From Bog-159 sp963818855 (GTDB lineage Bacteria > Acidobacteriota > Terriglobia > Bryobacterales > Bryobacteraceae), in NCBI GenBank assembly GCA_963818855.1, contig CAWFUH010000019.1, positions 1 through 64,000 of the forward strand: 64,000 nt of DNA. Reading direction: 5' to 3'. Both the position numbers and the translations under genes were made by a program. The number at the start of each line of letters is the position of its first letter. The stretch's first letter is position 1. This document shows positions 44,669-51,176 of the stretch, one piece after another. Under the pieces are notes generated by a model. It made no database searches, was not told the DNA's origin, and was given only the letters and a program-made list of their open reading frames with translations.

Positions 44669-44958
44669 CGTGACTATCACAATGCTGAGGAGGCTGACCG
44701 CATCAATATCAAGCCGGCGTGGCTCGGGTGGCGGCGGGAAGCCATAGCGGTTCAGGGCCTCCGCCGGCCGTCGATCACTGTTGATAAATCCCCATCGCAC
44801 TCGCCAAACGTTTCGGAAGCCGGGGATGCGAACGGCGGTTGAACGGAAGGGCTGTTGTCAATTATCGGTCAACACTGCCCGACCAGGAAGGTCGTATCCT
44901 GTTCCGGCAGGCGCCGGCAAACCAACCGAAGAGCAACCTGGGCGCTTTCGATTAGGGG

Positions 44959-44986
44959 TGTAAGAAATTTCTGATTCCAGCGACTA
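44959..44986 (+). promoter_or_regulatory. Putative ECF-type promoter upstream of the sigma factor
   Basis: TGTAAG (44959-44964), a 16-base spacer, then CGACTA (44981-44986). This resembles the TGTAAC-N16-CGTC/CGACTA promoters read by ECF sigma factors and lies just upstream of an ECF sigma gene, which suggests autoregulation. The gene itself is frameshifted. Confidence 0.4.
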
Positions 44987-45009
44987 CCTTAAGTGTGGGA
45001 GAAAAATAA

Positions 45010-45541
45010 TCCATCCCGGCTGAACAAGAGAATCAGGATGCCCTATACGGTGACGCGGTGGAGAAATTCGGATCTTCCCTCGAGCGGCTCGCGAGGGCCT
45101 ACGAAGCTGACCCGGAAAAGCGCTACGACCTGAGGCAGGATATTCATTTCCAGTTGTGGCGGAGTTTTCAGCAGTACGATGGCCGTTGTTCCCTCCGGAC
45201 GTGGGTTTTACCGCGTTGCCCACCATGTGGCCGCCTCGCACGTCATCCGTGAGCCCCGCATCTTTTCGAGTCTTGTAACGCTGGAAGAGATCGAAACCTC
45301 CCCGGACAAAACAGAGGGGCAGGAGGCCGCCAACAAGCGCATAAATCTGGATCGGCTCTCGGCGCTGATTCGACGGCTCAAACCGCTCGATCGCCAGGTC
45401 ATCGTCTGTTATCTGGAGGATATGGACGCGGCGTCCATAGGAGAAATCACCGGTTTGTCACCAGGGAACGTCGCCATAAGGATTCATCGAATTAAAAACC
45501 TGCTGGCGAAACAGTTCCATGAAGGAAAAGATTATGCGTAA
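45010..45541 (+). pseudogene. ECF sigma factor gene with a one-base frameshift
   Basis: Coding begins in the frame EQENQDALYGDAVEKFGSSL, continues through FQLWRSFQQYDGRCSLRTWV (sigma region 2), then shifts by one base in a TTTT run near 45206-45209 to YRVAHHVAASHVI. Region 4 follows: LKPLDRQVIVCYLEDMDAAS and IGEITGLSPGNVAIRIHRIK, a normal helix-turn-helix. Removing one T restores a full protein of about 175 residues. Either the gene is newly inactivated or the T run is a sequencing error. No ATG/GTG in a good place opens the first frame; GTG 45058 is possible but would drop several conserved residues. Confidence 0.8.
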
Positions 45542-45601
45542 CGAGTTGCCGGGCAACGATGCAAAAGCAATCTGGCAAAACCAGCCAACGAGGACGCCAC
45601 G

Positions 45602-46138
45602 ATGACATCAGAACTGGTTCGATCTAAGGCGCGGGAACTTCACGCAAAGACGCGCAGGCAGCTGCTGGGGACGCTGGCTGGGCCGCTCGCGACCGCCTTC
45701 TTCTACGGTTTCGGGATAAGAGAATTCCCACGACTGCAACGCCTGCTGCACCCGCTATTGCCTTCGCACTCAACTGGAGTGTTGTGGGGCCGTACTTCCT
45801 TAACCGGGGAATGTGGTCTACCACGGTAATGCCGGGAGATGCGGGGCTCAGCACTGGTCTGGAGTTTTGCCGGCGAGAGATCGAGCGGCGACATTGCCTC
45901 CTGCGCCGGGTTCTGCTGTGGTCGTTCGGGCCGGTGCTGCTAGCCACCGGAGCGTTCGTCCTGGCGCTGGCGATGATTGGGACCAAGAGACCGGGGACTA
46001 TTCCCGAATGGGCTTCCCTTCCTGGCTATGGTCGTCGCCTGGATATTCGGATACTTCGTCATGAGAGTGCGGGAACAGCGTGAGCTCAAGCGCGAGATCG
46101 ACGAGTTGAACGATCTGGAGAGCGACAACAGCCGGTAG
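45602..46138 (+). pseudogene. Frameshifted membrane protein, sigma-factor partner
   Basis: The first frame encodes MTSELVRSKARELHAKTRRQ and LLGTLAGPLATAFFYGFGIR; after a slip near 45765 the next reads VGPYFLNRGMWSTT, AGLSTGLEFCRREIERR and VLLWSFGPVLLATGAFVLAL; another slip near 46000 leads to VVAWIFGYFVMRVREQRELK followed by REIDELNDLESDN. Together these form a two-helix membrane protein of about 178 residues, probably an anti-sigma-like partner given its position 60 bases after the sigma gene. At least two frameshifts disable it. Confidence 0.7.
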
Positions 46139-46617
46139 GGCCGCTCGGTTTACTGTCACACCTGCGAGGAAGGAGATAAAGTTATGAGACGACTGACGAT
46201 TGCCGCACGCGAATCACTTCGTTTTCATGTCGAATGAGGACGATGTGCTGCGCGAGATGAATTTCTTTCTCGGCAACCTCCCTTAGCAAGACGCGCGCTG
46301 CGTCGTGTCAGGCAAATGACCTGAGGACCGGGATCGTCACACCAATGGAAACCTCCAACTTTAGGCTGAGAGTAACGCCGTAGCATTTACCGACGTCTCG
46401 GGGCGTGTCGTCGTTTTAAACCGGCCAATGTTGAAACGAGGTCGTGCGGGCAATAGGCAGAACGCGATATTCTTTTTTCGTTCGGAACTGACTTTACCTG
46501 GAGGGTGAAGGCCAGCCACCAGATCGAGACTTGGCAGCGACGGTCAGGGCCGGCCTTCACACCAGCCGTGATTCTCTTTATCGCACTGCCTGAGCCAGAA
46601 AACAAGACCGACCCGGG
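46139..46617. other. Boundary region between the sigma locus and the recombinase module
   Basis: An AAGGAGAT ribosome site precedes an ATG at 46184 that opens only MRRLTIAARESLRFHVE, probably the cut-off start of a third gene of the sigma locus. Further on, GTGAAGGCC (46505-46513) and GGCCTTCAC (46552-46560) form a 9-bp inverted repeat 39 bases apart, about 60 bases before the zinc-ribbon gene. This could be an operator or part of the left end of the mobile module. I see no second copy of these bases downstream. Confidence 0.4.
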
Positions 46618-47085
46618 GTGACCGAGATCCCGCTGGAACTGCTCCCCCGGCTGTGCCCGGTTTGCGGCGAGCGGACCATCATCGGTCACGGACAGCGCCT
46701 CAAAAATGCGCACGACGAACGGCACCAGCGGATCTGGATTCGCCGGGGCCGTTGTCGCCCATGCCACAAGACATTTACGGTGTTGCCCGACTGGTCGCCG
46801 CCGTCCGGGCACTACACCCTCCACTGCCGGCATCAAGCGTGGGAGCTGTTGCACCAAACGGATGGCACCTGGGAGCGATCCATCCCCGACGTCGCAGACG
46901 CGTCGCGATCGCCAGACCCATCTACGGTGAGACGGTGGGCGGGACGCTTGCTGCATCTGGGAACCCTGCTGGCAGCCCAGCTCTGGCAGGCCGCCGGCTG
47001 GAGCCTTTCGATCTCACCCACCATCCTTGCCTGGGATTGGACCGCGATCCGCCGTATTCTGCTGTTGGAGGCGAGCAGTCCGTGA
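46618..47085 (+). CDS. Zinc-ribbon protein of the recombinase module (DUF6431-like)
   Basis: 155 residues from GTG 46618; a stop eight codons upstream leaves no longer start. LCPVCGERTIIGHGQR and RRGRCRPCHKTFTVLPDW form a four-Cys zinc ribbon like those in front of IS1/ISL3-type transposases. The region from about 80 to 110 (SPDPSTVRRWAGRLLHLG) could be a helix-turn-helix. From memory it resembles the DUF6431 family. There is no catalytic DDE set, so it is more likely a DNA-binding accessory that recognises element ends or regulates the operon. Its stop overlaps the primase start. Confidence 0.7.
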   Translation: MTEIPLELLPRLCPVCGERTIIGHGQRLKNAHDERHQRIWIRRGRCRPCHKTFTVLPDWSPPSGHYTLHCRHQAWELLHQTDGTWERSIPDVADASRSPDPSTVRRWAGRLLHLGTLLAAQLWQAAGWSLSISPTILAWDWTAIRRILLLEASSP

Positions 47086-48056
47086 GCCGGAAAGAACTCG
47101 ATGAACTCAAACAGCAGATTCCCTTGCGGGACTACCTGGAAGCACACGATTGGCGGCCGATGCGGCGGCTCAGCCGCGGCCGATGGATGGGGTTGTGCCC
47201 GCTTCACGCCGATCGCCAGCCCAGCCTCCTGATGGATCCCGGCAAGAACTTGTTCTACTGCTACGGCTGTGGCCGCGGCGGCGATGTGATCCGCTTTGCA
47301 GAGCTCTACCATCAGGTGCGGTTTCCGCAAGCCTTGGCCTTGCTGCACCAATGGCGTGGTGGAACACCCTTGCTGCACGAAGTCGCGAGTTTCTATCGCA
47401 TGCAGTTACACCGTCACGCCGAGGCGATTGCTTATCTGCACCACCGAGGACTCCGCTCGCCGGAACTGATCGAGCACATGCGCATCGGTTACGCGCCTGG
47501 CGGATGCCTGCGCGGTTGGCTGACACGGTTGGGTTATACGCTCCCCCATCTGCATCAAGCCGGTCTGGTCTCCGCCGTGGGATACGACACCTACATGCAT
47601 CGCATCGTTTTCCCGCTGGAAGGCAACCTCTATGGCCGCAGTCTGTCAGCCACGGCGCCGCCGCACCGGTTTTTGCCAGGGGCCAAGGGTGGGCTGTATT
47701 TGTGGGAGCCAGTCCGGCAATCTCCAGAAGTGATTCTCGTCGAGGGTCTGTTCGACTACGCCGCGCTGTGGCAGGCCGGTTTTCACAACGTCACCTGTGG
47801 GATGGGAAACCATCTCAATGCACACCAGTTTCGGCAACTGTGCGACGGCCGCGCGCGAACCGTCTATGTCACCTTTGATGCCGACTGCAATGGCAGCGGC
47901 CAGCAGGCGGCCCAAGTGCTGGTAGGCCGACTCAGGGAAGAAGGATTGAACGCTTGCCGAGTTTCCTTGCCCGAAGGGTACGACCCGAACAGCTTCTTCG
48001 TCCAAGGCGGCGATGCCCGCCAGTTCCAATCGCTGCTGGAGGCTGCCCGGCCATGA
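47082..48056 (+). CDS. CHC2 zinc-finger / Toprim primase-like protein
   Basis: 324 residues from GTG 47082, overlapping the previous stop. The zinc finger GLCPLHADRQPSLLM plus FYCYGCGRGGDVIRFAE is the CHC2 DNA-binding finger of DnaG primases (C-x2-H ... C-x2-C). The middle (YLHHRGLRSPELIEHMRIGY) matches the DnaG catalytic-core N-lobe. The Toprim part has VILVEGLFDYAALWQAG (catalytic Glu) and VTFDADCNGSGQQAA (DxD metal site). It lacks DnaG's helicase-binding tail and is half its length, so it is a dedicated mobile-element primase, not the housekeeping one. It probably lays primers on single-stranded or circular element DNA. Confidence 0.88.
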   Translation: MSRKELDELKQQIPLRDYLEAHDWRPMRRLSRGRWMGLCPLHADRQPSLLMDPGKNLFYCYGCGRGGDVIRFAELYHQVRFPQALALLHQWRGGTPLLHEVASFYRMQLHRHAEAIAYLHHRGLRSPELIEHMRIGYAPGGCLRGWLTRLGYTLPHLHQAGLVSAVGYDTYMHRIVFPLEGNLYGRSLSATAPPHRFLPGAKGGLYLWEPVRQSPEVILVEGLFDYAALWQAGFHNVTCGMGNHLNAHQFRQLCDGRARTVYVTFDADCNGSGQQAAQVLVGRLREEGLNACRVSLPEGYDPNSFFVQGGDARQFQSLLEAARP

Positions 48057-49098
48057 CGTTTCGTGTGGTCCACCAGCCCTCCAACAATCAGACACGATGC
48101 CCTTATCGCGTCATCGTGCAGGCCACCGGACGTGAGATTGACTGGATCAATCAGTATCTCGATTACGAGACTCTGCGCCGCCTGGCAGATAATACTCTGA
48201 AAAGTTATGCGCACGAGTTGTTGCACTTTCTCCGTTGGTGGGAGAGTGTTCATCACACCGACGCGATCCACAAAGATGCACTCACCGAATCGACACTGCT
48301 GGACTATGTGCGATCCAGTCCAGTCAACAACGCGAGCTCACCGGCGGTACCATCAACCAGCGCGTAGCCATTGTCGATCGCGCCTTGCGCATCGTATTCC
48401 CGGACGCTCCGGGGCAGATTGCTCCTGGGTTCCAGCAGACTTACTGGCAGCGTGCACCGATGGGCATCGGCAGGCCGCGGCTGGCATTGAGCCGGTTGCG
48501 GGTAAGGACCCCCAAACGAACCATCGTACCGCTGTCGGTAGACGAAGTGGCACGGTTTTGGTCCAGTTTTCGTACCTCACGCGATCTGGCCATCGTGGGT
48601 TTGATGCTGCTGCAGGGACTCCGGTCCCAAGAGGTCCTGGATCTGAATCGGGACGATCTGTTGTTGCCGGAAGCGCAGATCCGCGTGCGCGGCAAGGGCA
48701 ACAAGACCCGCTTCCTGCCGTTAGCTCCGGAAGCGGCTCAGTTGCTAGATCACTATCTGCGCTTGGAGAGGCCGCCTACCGCGACGAATCCTTTGTTTGT
48801 TTCTCTCAAGGGTCCCGCGCGCGGCGCCCGGATGACACCCGCGGGTTTACGCTCACTGTTTCGCTATCATCGTCGGACCACCGGCGTCCACATTGCCAAC
48901 CCGCACCGTTTTAGACACACCTTCGCCTCAGATATGGTGCGCGCCGGCGTGAGCCTGCCCGCCCTCATGCAGTTGATGGGACATGCGCAAATCCAGACCA
49001 CGCTGGTCTACATGCAGGTCACGCCTCTGGAAGTCTATCAGCAATATGCGCGAGCGGTCGCCCAGCTCATCAGGCCTGTACCGGTGACCCCGCCGTGA
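48053..49098 (+). pseudogene. Tyrosine recombinase A, single frameshift
   Basis: Starts MTFRVVHQPSNNQTRCPYRV in ATGA overlap with the primase stop. The N-terminal SAM-like domain (LADNTLKSYAHELLHFLRWW) is intact. Near 48313 one base is missing: ...STLLDYVR continues in the next frame as QSSQQRELTGGTINQRVAIV. The catalytic domain is complete: LLQGLRSQEVLDLN (Arg I), RGKGNKTRFLP (Lys), HRFRHTFASDM (His/Arg II), LMGHAQIQTTLVYM (His and Tyr). Joined, it would be about 347 residues. With no slippery heptamer in sight, the break looks like a mutation or sequencing error, not programmed frameshifting. Confidence 0.85.
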
Positions 49099-50225
49099 AA
49101 CTCTCTCGCCATGTTCCTGTGGACCATCCACTGGCTCTCCAGTTCCAGCGAGCCGTCGAGTCCCTCACTGCCGCCCAAGTGTGGGATTCAGCTCGTCAAT
49201 ACCGTGGCACCGCGCGCGACTTCCTGATTTATCTTGGTGAAAACCATCCTGATGTTACTTCGTTAAATCAGTTGCGCCGCGACCCGCACATCCTCGGCTG
49301 GTTCACCCACCTGCGCTCATTGGCGCCGGCGGTCTACATCTCTCGACTCATGCGCCTGCGGTGCATCCTGGAGGAACTTGCCTGGACCGCACAGCTTCCC
49401 GATCTGGCCCATTTGATCCGTCGCGAGGATTCTCCGCGGCCTCCGCAACGTCTTGCTCGGGCCTTGACGGTGCCGCAGGATCAATCCATCCAAATGGAGT
49501 TGCTCCGCCGCAACGATCTGGCGGCCAACATCTTTTTGCTGCTGCGCCACACCGGTATGCGCATCGGTGAATGTGTCGACCTTTCCTGGGATTGCCTGCG
49601 CAACGTCGCTCCGGATCGTTGGGCAATTCACGTGCCCCTCGGCAAGTTGAAAACGGAACGCATGGTGCCGGTAGACTCGTTTGTCTGTGAGCTCGTGCAA
49701 CGCCTACGCTTCTTCCGCTCTTTCGACCCCCTGCCTCCCGACGGCCACCTGCTCGCCCGACCCCACGGCAAGACCGCCTTGATCCGCCAGTTGCGCTACT
49801 ACCTGCACGAAGTCCGTGCGGCGGCCGGCATTACCACCCGCATCGTTCCGCACCAGCTCAGACACACCTACGCAAGTGAAATGATTCGTTCGGGCCTCAC
49901 CGTACCCGCGCTCATGAAATGTCTCGGTCACAAGGATCCAGGGATGACGATGCGGTACGTCTACGTTGCCGGGAACGACCTCCAGCGCGAGTTCCATCTG
50001 GCCCGCTCGCAACCTCGACATCTGGCCCCACAACCGAAAGCGCCAACGCTCTCGCCCCGCGCCGGCTTAGATGGCATTGTGGACTCGTTGCTCTTTGCTC
50101 AACACGCAATCGAAATGTTCCGTCGATCTATGCCGGAGGGCCCTTCGAGAAACTGCCTCGACCGGCTCTCCAATCGGTTGACCAAGATCCTCTCGGAAGC
50201 CCGCAAACTCAGCCCGCCCGAATAA
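49095..50225 (+). CDS. Tyrosine recombinase B
   Basis: 376 residues from GTG 49095 (GTGA overlap). Core-binding domain: WDSARQYRGTARDFLIYLGE. Catalytic set complete: LLLRHTGMRIGECVDLS (Arg I), LGKLKTERMVPV (Lys), HQLRHTYASEMIRS (His/Arg II), CLGHKDPGMTMRYVYV (His, Tyr nucleophile). A C-terminal extension of about 80 residues (GLDGIVDSLLFAQHAIEMFR) goes beyond ordinary XerC/D. The partnership of two unlike recombinases recalls Tn554-type TnpA/TnpB, where both are needed for site-specific insertion and excision. Confidence 0.93.
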   Translation: MKLSRHVPVDHPLALQFQRAVESLTAAQVWDSARQYRGTARDFLIYLGENHPDVTSLNQLRRDPHILGWFTHLRSLAPAVYISRLMRLRCILEELAWTAQLPDLAHLIRREDSPRPPQRLARALTVPQDQSIQMELLRRNDLAANIFLLLRHTGMRIGECVDLSWDCLRNVAPDRWAIHVPLGKLKTERMVPVDSFVCELVQRLRFFRSFDPLPPDGHLLARPHGKTALIRQLRYYLHEVRAAAGITTRIVPHQLRHTYASEMIRSGLTVPALMKCLGHKDPGMTMRYVYVAGNDLQREFHLARSQPRHLAPQPKAPTLSPRAGLDGIVDSLLFAQHAIEMFRRSMPEGPSRNCLDRLSNRLTKILSEARKLSPPE

Positions 50226-50296
50226 CGGGCAGAGATTGGCCGGATAAGTCGCCGACTCGGACTCTGGGAGAGCTGTTTTCTTGAGGCTCCATAGGG

Positions 50297-50313
50297 CCTG
50301 CCCGCAGGGCAGG
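50297..50313. repeat. Small hairpin after the recombinase operon
   Basis: CCTGCCCGCAGGGCAGG forms a 7-bp stem with a GCA loop. There is no T run, so it is at best a weak terminator. It lies between recombinase B and the toxin-antitoxin promoter. Confidence 0.4.
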
Positions 50314-50343
50314 AAACGTCAAGTGCACAGGAGTGATGACCGC

Positions 50344-50373
50344 TTGTTTACGCCGGCCGACAGGCGGTATGAT
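50344..50373 (+). promoter_or_regulatory. Promoter of the toxin-antitoxin pair
   Basis: TTGTTT (50344-50349), an 18-base spacer, TATGAT (50368-50373). The ATG follows six bases later with no ribosome site, another leaderless layout. CCGGCCGACAGGCGGT between the boxes could be the antitoxin's operator. Confidence 0.45.
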
Positions 50374-50379
50374 AGCGGT

Positions 50380-50619
50380 ATGACCACTGCGAAGATTGCC
50401 ATCAGCTTGCCGAAGCATCAACTCGCCAGAGTCCACCGGGAAGTCCGTGCCGGAAGAGCGGATTCGGTTTCCGGCTATATCGCCCGGGTGCTTGCAGAGC
50501 AGGAGAAGCGCGACTCCCTTCGGGCACTTCTTCGCGATCTGATCAAGCAACATGGAAAGCCAGGGACGGAGGACATCGAATGGGCAGAACGCATGCTGCC
50601 GCCGCGCCAACGGGAATAA
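50380..50619 (+). CDS. Ribbon-helix-helix antitoxin
   Basis: 79 residues from ATG 50380. KIAISLPKHQLARVHREVRA is the beta-strand/helix of a ribbon-helix-helix DNA-binding domain, followed by SVSGYIARVLAEQEKRDSLR and a C-terminal part (GTEDIEWAERMLPPR) that would wrap the toxin. It should neutralise the PIN toxin encoded next and repress the shared promoter. It overlaps the toxin gene by 40 bases in another frame, as in many VapBC-type pairs. Placed directly after the recombinase operon, it may stabilise the element. Confidence 0.82.
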   Translation: MTTAKIAISLPKHQLARVHREVRAGRADSVSGYIARVLAEQEKRDSLRALLRDLIKQHGKPGTEDIEWAERMLPPRQRE

Positions 50620-50984
50620 CCCTGGACACCGGTGCTTTGATCGCCTTGGATCGTGGCGACAAGCGGCTGATCGCCTTGCTGGAACGGGCCTTGGCGCAAC
50701 ACCTCACGTTCCGAGTACCTTCCGGTGTTGTGGGGCAAGCCTGGCGGGACGGCCGTGTTCAGGTCACACTGGCGCGTTTTTTGCGGATCGACGAGGTCGA
50801 GATCATCCCTCTCGATGAACAGCTCGCACGCGCCTGTGGAGAACTGTGCGGCGCCACCAATACCTCCGATATCATTGACGCCTCGGTCGTGATTTTAGCC
50901 AGGGGGCGAGGAGACCGCATCCTCACAAGCGATCCGCAAGATCTCCGGCGACTGGATCCGACCTGCCCGATCATCCCGATCTGA
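50580..50984 (+). CDS. PIN-domain toxin (VapC-like)
   Basis: 134 residues from ATG 50580, inside the antitoxin gene. PIN-domain acidic residues: TLDTGALIALDRGD (first Asp), DEVEIIPLDEQLARACGE (Glu), SDIIDASVVILA (Asp) and ILTSDPQDLRRL (last Asp). VapC-type PIN toxins cut tRNAs or rRNA with Mg2+ and stop translation when the antitoxin is lost. All catalytic acids are present, so it is likely active. Confidence 0.85.
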   Translation: MGRTHAAAAPTGITLDTGALIALDRGDKRLIALLERALAQHLTFRVPSGVVGQAWRDGRVQVTLARFLRIDEVEIIPLDEQLARACGELCGATNTSDIIDASVVILARGRGDRILTSDPQDLRRLDPTCPIIPI

Positions 50985-50986
50985 AC

Positions 50987-51100
50987 TTGCGTCACTATGA
51001 GAAAACCCTTCGGGTCCGCTGCTTCCGCCGCCTCGAACTCGCGCTCTACCACTCACTTGGCAAACTGCCCGAGCCCGAATCAACCCACGAGTTTTTCTGA
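50987..51100 (+). pseudogene. 37-residue tail of a transposase-like gene
   Basis: Immediately after the toxin stop, a frame reads LRHYEKTLRVRCFRRLELAL, YHSLGKLPEPESTHEFF and stops. The text looks like a C-terminal end I associate with acidobacterial transposase or integrase genes, but only the tail is left. It may mark the right junction of the recombinase module. Confidence 0.4.
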
Positions 51101-51115
51101 CGAACAAGAAGAAAA

Positions 51116-51145
51116 GGAGAAGAGCTCCTGACGGAGCCCTTCTCC
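51116..51145. terminator. Strong hairpin between convergent genes
   Basis: GGAGAAGAGCTCC (51116-51128) and GGAGCCCTTCTCC (51133-51145) pair over 13 positions with one mismatch around a TGAC loop. It lies between the rightward remnant and the leftward exported protein and could stop transcription from both sides, although no long T run follows. Confidence 0.6.
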
Positions 51146-51176
51146 CAAAGGATCCAGATTTCCTGCGCTTATGCCG

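Larger units (their letters stand above)
46618..51100 (+). mobile_element. Putative primase-carrying tyrosine-recombinase element with toxin-antitoxin
   Basis: Four genes joined by 4-base overlaps (GTGA at 47082, ATGA at 48053, GTGA at 49095) encode a zinc-ribbon protein, a CHC2-Toprim primase-like protein and two different tyrosine recombinases. An RHH/PIN pair and a transposase-like tail fragment follow. Gene content is mobile and tightly cotranslated, unlike its decayed surroundings. I could not find matching end repeats, so the stated limits are those of the genes, not of a proven element. Confidence 0.55.
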
